A DNA stretch of 64,000 nucleotides, from the NCBI RefSeq assembly GCF_902506415.1, contig NZ_LR733275.1, positions 879,651 through 943,650 on the forward strand, written 5' to 3'. Below, in pieces: positions 26,189 to 34,772 of this stretch. How positions within the stretch are numbered: the stretch's first letter is position 1; each line of letters begins with the position of its first letter. The stretch is from Massilia sp. 9I. Lineage in GTDB: Bacteria > Pseudomonadota > Gammaproteobacteria > Burkholderiales > Burkholderiaceae_D. Under the pieces are notes generated by a model. That model worked only from the letters and a program-made list of their open reading frames with translations, had not been told where the DNA came from and searched no databases. Made by a program: the position numbers and the translations under genes.

Positions 26189-26213
26189 TCCGGCCGCCGC
26201 CCCTGCGGCCGGA
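26189..26213 (+). terminator. Strong hairpin after the glycosyltransferase gene
   Basis: TCCGGCCGC and GCGGCCGGA form a 9-bp GC-rich stem with a 7-nt loop, 8 nt after the stop. Only a short T stretch follows, so termination may be partial. Confidence 0.55.
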
Positions 26214-26315
26214 CGCATTTGTGACGCTGAGAAAAAGAAAAAGAAAGAAATTTAAAAAAATTTCCGTGCGGCACTTAATGCCGGGTTCGTGGCGGTCGCC
26301 TTGTACTGTTGAGAG

Positions 26316-26330
26316 CGAGTGACGCACTCG
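26316..26330 (+). promoter_or_regulatory. Hairpin in the flagellin leader
   Basis: CGAGTG, ACG, CACTCG: a small perfect hairpin about 26 nt before the flagellin start codon and upstream of its AGGAG ribosome site. It could stabilise or gate the mRNA. The flagellin promoter itself was not identified with confidence. Confidence 0.4.
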
Positions 26331-26355
26331 AAACCGAACCCAACAGGAGCTGAAC

Positions 26356-27207
26356 ATGCTGAGCCTTCACACCAACAACGCTGCACTGTCCGCACAAAAC
26401 TCGATCAGCCGCACCCAGAGCTCGCTGTCGACCTCGATGACCCGCCTGTCGACCGGCTACCGCATCAACTCGGCAATGGACGACGCTGCCGGCCTGCAGA
26501 TCGCTTCGCGCCTGAAAGCCCAGACCTCGGGCATGGCCGTCGCAATGCGCAACACCCAGAATTCGACCTCGATGCTGCAGACCGCCGAAGGCGCGCTGGA
26601 CGAAGTCGGCAACATGCTGGTCCGCATGAAGGATCTGGCAACCCAGTCGGCCGACGCTTCGTCGACCGCAGCCGACAAGACCGCCATGCAGTCGGAATAC
26701 GATGCACTGGGCCTGGAACTGAAGAACATCCTGCAAAACACCACCTTCGGCGGCACCAAGCTGCTGGTCGGCGGCACCGTCGCTTCGTCGATGACCTTCC
26801 AGATCGGCGCTTCGTCGAGCGAAACGATGTCGGTCAACCTGTCGACCGACATGACCTCGATGGCATCGCAGGTCAGCGCTGCAACCGCGAACTACACCTC
26901 CACCACCACCGGTACCGAACTGACCGCCAGCGCCAACGCCACCATCGGCAAGCTGGAAACGGCACTGGACAGCGTCAACAAGGTGCGTTCGGGCCTGGGC
27001 GCTGCAGCGAACCGCCTGGAACACGTGTACAACAACCTGTCGAACATCAGCACCAACAGCAAGGCCGCACAAGGCCTGATCATGGACGTCGACTTCGCTA
27101 GCGAAAGCGCCAACATGACCTCGAACCAGATGCTGCTGCAGGCTGGTACCGCAATGCTCAAGCAGTCGAACAGCATGTCCTCGATGGTCATGTCGCTGCT
27201 GCAGTAA
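26356..27207 (+). CDS. fliC: Flagellin
   Basis: A 283-aa filament subunit. The conserved N-terminal D0/D1 helices are clear (NNAALSAQNSISRTQSSLSTSM, then RLSTGYRINSAMDDAAGLQIA). The C-terminal D1/D0 helices match as well (RSGLGAAANRLEHVYNNL, FASESANMTSNQMLLQAG). The variable middle (~residues 140-205) is short and rich in Ser/Thr, a good target for O-glycosylation. AGGAG lies 7 nt upstream of the ATG. It is exported through the flagellar type III apparatus encoded further along. It is the only flagellin in the window. Confidence 0.96.
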   Translation: MLSLHTNNAALSAQNSISRTQSSLSTSMTRLSTGYRINSAMDDAAGLQIASRLKAQTSGMAVAMRNTQNSTSMLQTAEGALDEVGNMLVRMKDLATQSADASSTAADKTAMQSEYDALGLELKNILQNTTFGGTKLLVGGTVASSMTFQIGASSSETMSVNLSTDMTSMASQVSAATANYTSTTTGTELTASANATIGKLETALDSVNKVRSGLGAAANRLEHVYNNLSNISTNSKAAQGLIMDVDFASESANMTSNQMLLQAGTAMLKQSNSMSSMVMSLLQ

Positions 27208-27243
27208 TGGCCGCCAACCCGGGCCAGCCCGGGTAGAATCTTC

Positions 27244-27272
27244 AAAGGCCAGCCTTCCGGTTGGCCTTTTTT
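27244..27272 (+). terminator. Intrinsic terminator of the flagellin gene
   Basis: AAAGGCCA pairs with TGGCCTTT across a 10-nt loop and continues into a T-run, 37 nt after the flagellin stop. Confidence 0.88.
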
Positions 27273-27292
27273 CGTTTTGATCGGGGTCCATC

Positions 27293-28156
27293 ATGACCGT
27301 CTCGCTGCCCGCCCTGCCTCCCGCCGCCGTTCCCCCGCTCGCTCCCGGCGCCGTCGCGGCGGCCGCGCCCGTGGCCCTGCTCACCCAGGGCGGCGCGCCC
27401 GAGCTGCCCTTCTCCAATCCCCTGGCCGAGGCCCTCCCGGCGCTGCCGGCGGCAAGCGCGGACCCCGGCGCCGAGGGCGCGGCGATGCGCCCCGACCAGG
27501 CCTTGCTGGCGCGCCAGCTGGCCTATCCCCACCAGGATGGCGCCGCGCTGGCGCGCCAGTGGCGCTTCCAGGTGCGCAGCCTGGGGAGCCAGCTGAGCGG
27601 GCGCGCCATGGCCGCCAGCGGCGGGCTGCTGTCGCCGGCCCAGCTGGCCCTGGCCCAGCAGGGCCAGGCCCCGCGCGTGGCCGAGCAGCTGCTGCCCCAT
27701 CCGGATGCCTGGCGCTTCACCGTGCATGCGGGCGACCACCGCGCCCAGCACCTGGCGGTGCTGGCGCGCGACGCCGACCAACCGCCGGGGCGCCGCAAGC
27801 GCCCGCGCGCGGCCCTGCGCCTGGAACTGGAACTGGCGGACGGCAGCACGGTGGTGGTCCAGGTGGACCCGCTGCCGCAGGGGGTGGCGATCGAATTGTG
27901 CGCGGCCACGCCCGATGCGCTGGCGCAGCTGCGCGCGCTGCAGCCGGAACTGGAAGCGGCAATGGAAAAGGCCGGCGTGCAGGTGGTGCGCTGGCAGTTG
28001 TCGGACCGCCTGCCCTTCGGCGGCAGCCACGCCGTGGTCGCGAATGCCGAAGCGGCGGCCGAGGCGCTGACGCTGGATGTGTTCCGCGCCGTCACCGAGC
28101 TGGCGCTGCGCCTGCCGGCCGAGCCGCAGGCCCATGCGCCGGCCCAGGAAGCGTAA
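27293..28156 (+). CDS. FliK-like hook-length control protein (second copy)
   Basis: A 287-aa protein with an Ala/Pro-rich, low-complexity N-terminal half. The C-terminal ~90 residues resemble the FliK hook-control domain: ALRLELELADGSTVVVQVDPL followed by a helix with LRALQPELEAAMEKAGVQV. It lies directly after the flagellin terminator and ends 4 bp before the convergent aminotransferase gene. A more typical fliK is at 43716-44897, so this may be a paralogue with a separate role or merely a similar fold. The family assignment is tentative. Confidence 0.55.
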   Translation: MTVSLPALPPAAVPPLAPGAVAAAAPVALLTQGGAPELPFSNPLAEALPALPAASADPGAEGAAMRPDQALLARQLAYPHQDGAALARQWRFQVRSLGSQLSGRAMAASGGLLSPAQLALAQQGQAPRVAEQLLPHPDAWRFTVHAGDHRAQHLAVLARDADQPPGRRKRPRAALRLELELADGSTVVVQVDPLPQGVAIELCAATPDALAQLRALQPELEAAMEKAGVQVVRWQLSDRLPFGGSHAVVANAEAAAEALTLDVFRAVTELALRLPAEPQAHAPAQEA

Positions 28157-28159
28157 GGA

Positions 28160-29269
28160 TCAGGCGGCGCGGATCAGCGCCGCGATGCGCTCGACGTCTT
28201 CCAGCGCCAGCTGGGGATAGATCGGCAGGCACAGGACGCGCGCCGCCGCGTCGCCCGCCACCGGCAGGTTGTCGCGCCGGGCCGAGGGCAAGCCGCGGTA
28301 CATCGGGAAGTCGCTGATCAAGGGATAGAAGTAGCGGCGGCCATGCACGCCGGCTTCCTTCAGGCGCGCGTACAGCGCGTCGCGCGACTCGGGGTAATCC
28401 TCGCCCACCAGGATCGGGAAATAGGAATGGTTGGCCGAGGCTTCGCCGCCCTCGCCCATGGGCGCAATGCCCGGCACGTCCTTCAGGAGTTCGCGGTAGG
28501 CGCGGTCGATCTCGGCGCGGCGCGCGATGGCCTCGTCCACGCCGCGCAGCTGCAGCATGCCGAAGGCGGCGTTAATCTCGCTCATCTTGCCGTTGATGCC
28601 GGGCGCCACCACCGTCACTTCGTCGACGAAGCCGAAATTCTTCAGGTGGTCGATGCGCTGCTTGGTCTTGGCGTCCGGGCAGATGATGGCGCCGCCCTCG
28701 AAGGTGTTGAACACCTTGGTCGCATGGAAGCTCAGCACCGACAAATCGCCATGGCGCAGGATGCTGCCGCTGGCATCGCGCACCCCGAAGGCGTGCGCCG
28801 CGTCGTAGATCACCTTCAGGTTGTAGTTGTCAGCGATGCGCTGGATCGCCGCAACGTCGCAGGGACGCCCGTAGCAGTGCACCGGCATGATGGCGGTGGT
28901 CTGGGGCGTGATCGCCGCCTCGATCTTTTGCGGATCGAGGTTCAGGGTGTACGGGTCGACGTCCACGAACACCGGCTTGATGCCGTTCCACAGCAGCGAA
29001 TGCGCGGTCGCGACAAACGAGTAGGGCGTGGTGATCACCTCGCCCGTCACGCGCAGCGCCTGCAGCGCCGTCACCAGGGCCAGGGTGCCGTTCGAGAACA
29101 GCGCCAGGTGCTCGACACCGAGATACTCGCACAGCGCCTTTTCCAGCTGCTGGTGGAAAGGGCCGCCGTTGGTCAGGATCTTGTTTTCCCAGATCTGCTC
29201 GAGATAGGGATAGAAGTCTTCCAGCGCTGGCAGCTGCGGCTGGGTCACGTAGATCGGCTTGCGGTTCAT
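28160..29269 (-). CDS. DegT/DnrJ/EryC1-family sugar-nucleotide aminotransferase
   Basis: A 369-aa PLP-dependent aminotransferase that converts a keto-sugar nucleotide to an amino sugar. The internal-aldimine Lys185 is in FHATKVFNTFEGG. The phosphate-binding SNGTLAL and the TTPYSFVATAHSLLWN motif match the VioA/FdtB/QdtB subgroup, which makes dTDP-4- or 3-amino-dideoxy sugars. It begins 24 bp after the flhA stop on the same strand and so appears to be the last gene of the flagellar export operon. Its product sugar probably decorates flagellin. The substrate is inferred by subfamily resemblance only. Confidence 0.85.
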   Translation of the reverse strand: MNRKPIYVTQPQLPALEDFYPYLEQIWENKILTNGGPFHQQLEKALCEYLGVEHLALFSNGTLALVTALQALRVTGEVITTPYSFVATAHSLLWNGIKPVFVDVDPYTLNLDPQKIEAAITPQTTAIMPVHCYGRPCDVAAIQRIADNYNLKVIYDAAHAFGVRDASGSILRHGDLSVLSFHATKVFNTFEGGAIICPDAKTKQRIDHLKNFGFVDEVTVVAPGINGKMSEINAAFGMLQLRGVDEAIARRAEIDRAYRELLKDVPGIAPMGEGGEASANHSYFPILVGEDYPESRDALYARLKEAGVHGRRYFYPLISDFPMYRGLPSARRDNLPVAGDAAARVLCLPIYPQLALEDVERIAALIRAA

Positions 29270-29293
29270 GATGGCTTCCCTTGCGCTTGGCGT

Positions 29294-31387
29294 TTAGCCC
29301 ACGGTGCCGACGATCGAGACGTCGCGGTTTTCCGGGATTTCGTTGTACGACAGGACGTGCAGGCCCGGCGCAAACAGGCGCGCATAGCGCGCCAGCAGCG
29401 GGCGCACCTGCGGCAGCACCAGCAGCAGCGGCGGGGTGTGCTGCTGCTTCATCTGCTCGCGCGCCACCGGCATGTTGATCTGCAGCTGGGACAGCAGCTG
29501 CGGGTCGATCGGGTAATTGTCGAGCGCGACCTTGCCGCCGTTGTTCTGGCGTGCCTGGTTCAGGGAACCGAGCAGCATGTTTTCCAGTTCGGCCGACAGG
29601 TTAAAGGCCGGCATGTCCTTCTTCTTGCCGAACAGGCCGGCAACGATCTGGCGCCGCAGCGCGCAGCGCACCTCGGCCGCCAGCAGGATCGGGTCCTTGG
29701 TGGTCTCCGAACTGTCCAGCAGCGTGGTGGCGACCACCACGATGTCCTTCAGCGACACGCCCTCCCCCAGCAGCACGCGGAACACGCGCAGCAGCTGGGT
29801 GTGGGTCAACGCCTTCTCCAGCGCGCCGGCCAGCTTCGGCGACAGCGCCTGCAGGCGCTCCAGGATCGCCGGCACGTCTTCGTGACGGAACAGCTCGTGC
29901 AGGTATTCGCGCACCACTTTCGAGGTGTGGGTCGCGATCGCGCTCGAGACCTCGACCACCTGGTAGCCCAGGCCCAGCGCGTCGGCCTTCTGCTCCGGCG
30001 CGATCCAGGTGATCGCCATGCCGTAGGCCGGCTCGATGCCGGGGATGCCATCCAGTTCGCCGTAGACGTTGGGCGACGGGATCGCCATCAGGTGGTCCGG
30101 CATCACCTCGGCCTCGGCCACCACGATGCCCGACAGGCTGATCGCATACTGCGAAGGGCGCAGGGCCAGGTCGTCGCGCACGCCGATGTTCGGCAGCAGC
30201 ATGCCCATCTGCTCGGACAGGCTCTGGCGCACGCCCTTGATGCGCTTAGGTAATGGTTCGCCCTGGGCCTTGTCGATCATGCCGACCAGCTTGTAGCCGA
30301 CGGCGACCGTGACCGGCTGCACCACGGGCAGCGCCTGCCAGTCGAGGTCGGGGGCGCGCTCGTCGCGCAGCGCCGCTTCGATCGCGGCCACGCCCGCATT
30401 GTCGGGCGCCTTGACGATCTTGGTCAGGCGCCAGCCGACGTAGGCAACTACGCCGCCGAAGATGAAGAAGGTCACGGTCGGCATGCCCGGCACCAGGCCG
30501 AGGATGATCATCACGCCGGCGGCCGAGAACAGCACTGCCGGCTGGGCCAGCAGCTGGCCGCCGACCTGCTTCTCGAGGTCGCCCGATTCGCCGATGCGGG
30601 TCACCAGGATCGCCGCCGCCGCCGACAGCAGCAGCGCCGGGATCTGGGCCACCAGGCCGTCACCGATGGTCAGCAGCGCATACACCTTGAAGGCTTCGCC
30701 CAGCGGCAGGCCGTGCATCAGGGCGCCGATGGCGATACCGCCTACCAGGTTGATGATCAGGATCAGGATCGAGGCGACGGCGTCGCCGCGCACGAACTTC
30801 GAGGCGCCATCCATGGCGCCGTAGAAGTCCGCTTCGGCCGCGACATCCAGGCGGCGCTGGGTGGCCTTTTCCTGGTTAATCAGGCCTGCGTTCAGGTCGG
30901 CGTCGATCGCCATCTGCTTGCCCGGCAGCGCGTCCAGCGTGAAGCGCGCCGACACTTCCGAGATCCGCTCCGCGCCCTTGGTCACCACGATGAAGTTGAT
31001 GATCATGAGGATCACGAACACGACCAGGCCGACCACGAAGTTACCGCCGATGACGACGTTGGCGAAGGATTCGATCACATGGCCGGCGGCGTCGGTGCCG
31101 GTGTGGCCGTTGAGCAGCACGACGCGGGTCGAGGCCACGTTCAGCGCCAGGCGCATCAGGGTGGTGCCCAGGATCACGGTCGGGAACACCGAGAAGTCGA
31201 GCGGACGCTTGGCCGTCACCGACACCAGGATCACGATCAGGGCCAGCACGATGTTGAACGTGAACAGCACGTCCAGCAGCACCGGCGGCAGCGGCAACAT
31301 GATCATCGCCAGCAGCGCGATCAGGAACACCGGCCCGGCGAACTTCTGGCGCTTCAGCTCCGAAATGAAGGCGTTAAAGGAATTCAT
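29294..31387 (-). CDS. flhA: Flagellar export gate protein FlhA
   Basis: A 697-aa protein, the main membrane component of the flagellar type III export gate. The N-terminal half has about eight membrane helices, with the conserved FHIPEP-region equivalent near residues 140-165 (RISEVSARFTLDALPGKQMAIDADLNAGLI). The C-terminal cytoplasmic half (~residue 330 on) binds export substrates and chaperones. The ATG overlaps the flhB stop (ATGA type). Length is normal for FlhA. Confidence 0.96.
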   Translation of the reverse strand: MNSFNAFISELKRQKFAGPVFLIALLAMIMLPLPPVLLDVLFTFNIVLALIVILVSVTAKRPLDFSVFPTVILGTTLMRLALNVASTRVVLLNGHTGTDAAGHVIESFANVVIGGNFVVGLVVFVILMIINFIVVTKGAERISEVSARFTLDALPGKQMAIDADLNAGLINQEKATQRRLDVAAEADFYGAMDGASKFVRGDAVASILILIINLVGGIAIGALMHGLPLGEAFKVYALLTIGDGLVAQIPALLLSAAAAILVTRIGESGDLEKQVGGQLLAQPAVLFSAAGVMIILGLVPGMPTVTFFIFGGVVAYVGWRLTKIVKAPDNAGVAAIEAALRDERAPDLDWQALPVVQPVTVAVGYKLVGMIDKAQGEPLPKRIKGVRQSLSEQMGMLLPNIGVRDDLALRPSQYAISLSGIVVAEAEVMPDHLMAIPSPNVYGELDGIPGIEPAYGMAITWIAPEQKADALGLGYQVVEVSSAIATHTSKVVREYLHELFRHEDVPAILERLQALSPKLAGALEKALTHTQLLRVFRVLLGEGVSLKDIVVVATTLLDSSETTKDPILLAAEVRCALRRQIVAGLFGKKKDMPAFNLSAELENMLLGSLNQARQNNGGKVALDNYPIDPQLLSQLQINMPVAREQMKQQHTPPLLLVLPQVRPLLARYARLFAPGLHVLSYNEIPENRDVSIVGTVG

Positions 31388-32523
31388 GCAGTAACCTCGC
31401 TCAGATGAGATGGAACGACCACCTCGTTGGGGAACCGTGGGGGCGCCTGGCGCCGGCCTGCACGGAACGCGTTCAGTTGTAGGACGTAATTCAGTACCTG
31501 GGACACCGCCTGGTACAGCTGCGCAGGGATCTGCTGCTGTACCTGGCTGGTGTTGTAGATCGCGCGCGCCAGCGGCGGCAGCGACAGGGTTTCGATCTGG
31601 TGCTCACGCGCGATGCGCTTGATGTACAGCGCCATCTCGTCCACGCCCTTGGCCACCACGAAAGGCGCTTCGGCGCGGTCGGTATCGTACTTCAGCGCCA
31701 CCGCGTAGTGTTCCGGGTTGACGATCACCACGTCGGCCGTCGGCACGCTCTTGCGCACGCTGCGCTGGGCCAGCTGCTGCTGCAGCTGGCGGATGCGCTG
31801 CTTCACTTCCGGCCGGCCTTCGTTGCTCTTATGTTCTTCCTTGATTTCCTGCTTGCTCATGCGCTGGTCTTTGGTGAACAGGAAGGCCTGCACCGGCACG
31901 TCGATCAGGGCGAACACCACGAACACGGCCACCATGGCCATCAGGCCGTCCAGCATCAGGGCGGTGCCGCCGGCCAGCGCGTCCGGCAGCGCCATGCGCT
32001 GCAGCTCGACGTAGGCCTTGATGGCGGACGAGGTCACGTGCCACAGCACGAAGCCCAGCACGATCGCCTTGGCCGCCGAGGTAGCGAAACCGATCCAATG
32101 CTTTTGCGAGAACAGGTTGCCCAGGTTGGTCAAGGGGCTGAGGCGGCTGAACTTCGGCGCCAGGTTCTTGCTCGACACGATCCAGCCGCCGGGGAACATG
32201 CCGGCGGCGACGATCGCTACCGGAATCACCGCCAGCGGCAGCACCATTTTAATCAGGAGCATCAGCGCGCCCGTGAACACCACCGACATCGCGTTCTCAA
32301 TGGCGCCCGCCTCGCCCAGCGGCACGTAGATCAGCCTGAACAGCGAACGGAAGGACTCGAGGTAACCGGGCAGCAGCATCGCGAACAGCTTCAGGCTCAC
32401 CAGGATGCCGACCGCCGTCGACAGGTCGCGCGAACGGACGACCTGGCCTTCATCGCGCGCCTTTTTCAGTTTCTGCGCTGAGGGCTTTTCGGTCTTGTCG
32501 CCGCCGGTACCGTTATCGGCCAT
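31384..32523 (-). CDS. flhB: Flagellar export switch protein FlhB
   Basis: A 379-aa protein with four N-terminal membrane helices (about residues 35-215) and a cytoplasmic C-terminal domain that controls the switch from hook to filament export. The self-cleavage site, normally Asn269-Pro-Thr-His, reads Asn269-Pro270-Glu271-His272 here (VNPEHYAVALKYD), at exactly the usual position. The Asn and Pro needed for cyclisation are retained; the Thr is not. The start overlaps the end of fliR by 11 bp, and the stop overlaps flhA. Confidence 0.96.
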   Translation of the reverse strand: MADNGTGGDKTEKPSAQKLKKARDEGQVVRSRDLSTAVGILVSLKLFAMLLPGYLESFRSLFRLIYVPLGEAGAIENAMSVVFTGALMLLIKMVLPLAVIPVAIVAAGMFPGGWIVSSKNLAPKFSRLSPLTNLGNLFSQKHWIGFATSAAKAIVLGFVLWHVTSSAIKAYVELQRMALPDALAGGTALMLDGLMAMVAVFVVFALIDVPVQAFLFTKDQRMSKQEIKEEHKSNEGRPEVKQRIRQLQQQLAQRSVRKSVPTADVVIVNPEHYAVALKYDTDRAEAPFVVAKGVDEMALYIKRIAREHQIETLSLPPLARAIYNTSQVQQQIPAQLYQAVSQVLNYVLQLNAFRAGRRQAPPRFPNEVVVPSHLSEVTA

Positions 32524-33292
32524 GCGCCATCCTCATCTGATCCTGCAGCATCTCCAGGATCTGGTTGGTCATCGACACGTAATGCTCGGGGATGAAACGC
32601 ACCACCTGCACCAGCATCAAGAGGCCAAAAATCGTCACCAGCGAGAAGCCCAGCGAAAACAGGTTCAAACTCGGCGCGACCCGGTTCAGGAAACCGAACC
32701 CGATCTGCACCACCATTGTCGAAAACACGATCGGCAGCGCCAGCAGCACCGCCGCGGAAAACACCCAGGCCACGTTCAGCGCGATGGCCTCCAACAGCAT
32801 CGGCCCGAAGCCGGCGCCGATCGGCCAGGCCTTGAAACTCTGGCCCGCCACGCCCATCAGCACCAGGTGGCCGTCGATCCCGAAGAACACCAGGATCGCG
32901 ACCAGCGACATCAGGCCGGACACCACGTCCGAGGCTTGGCCGTTGACGGGGTCGTTCATCTGCGCCATCGAGAAGCCGATCTGGCTCGAGGCGATGAAGC
33001 CGAGCATGGTGATCACGGCCATCGCGAACTGCAGCGCCAGCCCGATCACGCCGCCGATCACGGCCTGCTCCATCATGGTGACCACGCCGGCCAGCGAGAA
33101 CGGGTCGGGCATGGTCGCGACCTTCGTCACCGGCAGCATCATGAAGCTCAGGGCGACCGACAGCAGCGCGCGCACCGGCACCGGGACCGCACCCTCGCCC
33201 AGCACCGGGGCGGTCGAGAGCATGGCCATGATGCGGCAGAACGGCCACCACAGGGCATTCATCAGCGGCAGCAGGAAGCCGACCAGCTCCAT
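32513..33292 (-). CDS. fliR: Flagellar export apparatus protein FliR
   Basis: A 259-aa hydrophobic protein with about six membrane helices, part of the FliPQR export-gate core. PVLGEGAVPVPVRALLSVALS near residue 30 and QIGFSMAQMNDPVNGQ near residue 100 are typical of the family. It lies in order between fliQ and flhB and overlaps the latter. Confidence 0.93.
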   Translation of the reverse strand: MELVGFLLPLMNALWWPFCRIMAMLSTAPVLGEGAVPVPVRALLSVALSFMMLPVTKVATMPDPFSLAGVVTMMEQAVIGGVIGLALQFAMAVITMLGFIASSQIGFSMAQMNDPVNGQASDVVSGLMSLVAILVFFGIDGHLVLMGVAGQSFKAWPIGAGFGPMLLEAIALNVAWVFSAAVLLALPIVFSTMVVQIGFGFLNRVAPSLNLFSLGFSLVTIFGLLMLVQVVRFIPEHYVSMTNQILEMLQDQMRMAHGR

Positions 33293-33309
33293 GGTTCTAT
33301 GCGGCTCCG

Positions 33310-33579
33310 CTAGGTCGCGAGCGTGGCCGCGCGCTGGAACACCGAGACGCAGTAATCCATCAGCGTCGAGGTCATCCAGTGGCCGGCGAGGATCAGCGCC
33401 GCCAGCGTCACCAGGAGGCGCGGCAGGAAGCTCAGGGTCTGCTCGTTGATCTGGGTCGCGGCCTGGAACAGGGCCACGATCAGGCCCATCACCAGGCCCG
33501 GCACCACCAGCACCAGCACCAGCAGCATCACGACCTGCAGGGCCTCGACCACCAGGTCGACTGCGATATCGGGAGTCAT
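33310..33579 (-). CDS. fliQ: Flagellar export apparatus protein FliQ
   Basis: An 89-aa protein with two membrane helices (VVMLLVLVLVVPGLVMGLIVALFQ and LLVTLAALILAGHWM). The LFQAATQINEQTLSFLPRL loop between them is the family hallmark. The size is standard. It sits between fliP and fliR. Confidence 0.95.
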   Translation of the reverse strand: MTPDIAVDLVVEALQVVMLLVLVLVVPGLVMGLIVALFQAATQINEQTLSFLPRLLVTLAALILAGHWMTSTLMDYCVSVFQRAATLAT

Positions 33580-33597
33580 GTCTTTGCTTTCTTGACG

Positions 33598-34395
33598 CTA
33601 ATAGCCGTGGATACTGCCGACCAGGGTGTTCACGGTCAGGGTCCAGCCATCCACCAGCACGAACAGCAGCAGCTTGAAGGGCAGCGAAATCACCAGCGGC
33701 GAGAGCATCATCATGCCCATCGCCATCAGCACCGAGGACACCACCAGGTCGATGATCAGGAAGGGAATGAACAGCATCGCCCCGATCTGGAAGGCGGTCT
33801 TCAGTTCCGACAGCACGAAGGCGGCCAGCTTCACGGTGAAGCCGCGCTGCTCGGGCGCCAGGTTGGCCGGCTCGCCCGCCAGGTGCGCGACTTGGGCCAG
33901 CGAGGTCTTGCTGGTCTGGGCCAGCATGAAGCGCGACACCGGCACTTCCGCGATCCGCAAGGCCTGCTCCAGACCGATCTTGTCCTTGTCATAGGGCAGG
34001 AAGGCGTCGCGCCACACGGCTTCGCCCACCGGGCGCATCACCAGGATGGTCAGGATCAGGGCGATGCCGGTGATGATCCGGTTCGGCAGGCCCTGCTGCA
34101 GGCCGAGGGCCTGGCGCAGCAGCGACAGCACGATCACGAAACGGGTGAAGCTGGTCATCATCATGACCATCACGGGCAGCAGCCCGAGCAGGGTCATCAG
34201 GACCAGGATCTGCGACTTGACCGTCATGCCCTGGGTCGAGCCGGGGATCACGCCGGGCAGGATGCTCGGTCCCTGCTGCTGGGCGTCGGCGGGGAGCGCG
34301 ACCAGCAGCAGCGGCAAGACAAGCGCGCCGGCCACGGCCAGCGCGGTGCGGCGCGGGTGTGACATCACCCGCGCGCCGCGGACTGCCAGGGTCAT
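33598..34395 (-). CDS. fliP: Flagellar export apparatus protein FliP
   Basis: A 265-aa export-gate protein with a cleavable signal peptide (ending ALPADAQ) and four membrane helices. MTSFTRFVIVLSLLRQALG, PNRIITGIALILTI and the C-terminal MLFIPFLIIDLVVSSVLMAMGMMMLSP are diagnostic. Its ATG overlaps the fliN stop directly, so there is no fliO between them. An alternative start is the ATG at 34365. Confidence 0.95.
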   Translation of the reverse strand: MTLAVRGARVMSHPRRTALAVAGALVLPLLLVALPADAQQQGPSILPGVIPGSTQGMTVKSQILVLMTLLGLLPVMVMMMTSFTRFVIVLSLLRQALGLQQGLPNRIITGIALILTILVMRPVGEAVWRDAFLPYDKDKIGLEQALRIAEVPVSRFMLAQTSKTSLAQVAHLAGEPANLAPEQRGFTVKLAAFVLSELKTAFQIGAMLFIPFLIIDLVVSSVLMAMGMMMLSPLVISLPFKLLLFVLVDGWTLTVNTLVGSIHGY

Positions 34396-34772
34396 GACGT
34401 CAGGGCGTCCAGGTTCAGGCCGTCGAGGTCGATGACCTTCAGGCCGTACTGCTCGCCGGCGACGACGACTTCGGCGCGGCCGATCGGCGCGCCGTTGACC
34501 TTGATGACCAGCGGTTCGCCCGCCAGGGCGTCCAGCGGCACCACCGAGGCCGGGCCGATCGCCATCAGTTCCTGCAGCGAGATACGGGCCGAGCCCACTT
34601 CCAGCGTCAGGGTGACCGGGATGCGGCGCATCATCTGCGGCAGCTGGCGCGCGGCGTTCTTGCCGGCGACCGCGGTCGCGGCGTCGACGCCTTCCAGGTC
34701 ATCGATGATCACGTCGTCGCCCAGTTGCCCATTCAGTTGATCGTTCAGGTTCATATCAGATTTACTCGGCAT
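34392..34772 (-). CDS. fliN: Flagellar motor switch protein FliN
   Basis: About 126 aa, ending in a SpoA (FliMN-C) domain: IPVTLTLEVGSARISLQELMAIGPASVVPLD, then INGxPIGRAEVVVAGEQYGLKV-type residues. It forms the lower C-ring. The start is ambiguous: ATG 34772 (used), ATG 34754 or TTG 34778, all overlapping or abutting the end of fliM with no clear ribosome site. Translational coupling to fliM is likely. Confidence 0.92.
   Translation of the reverse strand: MPSKSDMNLNDQLNGQLGDDVIIDDLEGVDAATAVAGKNAARQLPQMMRRIPVTLTLEVGSARISLQELMAIGPASVVPLDALAGEPLVIKVNGAPIGRAEVVVAGEQYGLKVIDLDGLNLDALTS

Noticed and set aside
26214..26355. Sigma-28 or sigma-54 promoter for the flagellin gene
   Set aside because: GGCACTTAATGCCGG looked like a sigma-54 fragment, but the GG-N10-GC spacing fails; no TAAA-N15-GCCGATAA match either.
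28343..30253. 636-aa plus-strand open frame opposite the aminotransferase and flhA
   Set aside because: Crosses two real genes on the other strand; composition typical of a shadow.
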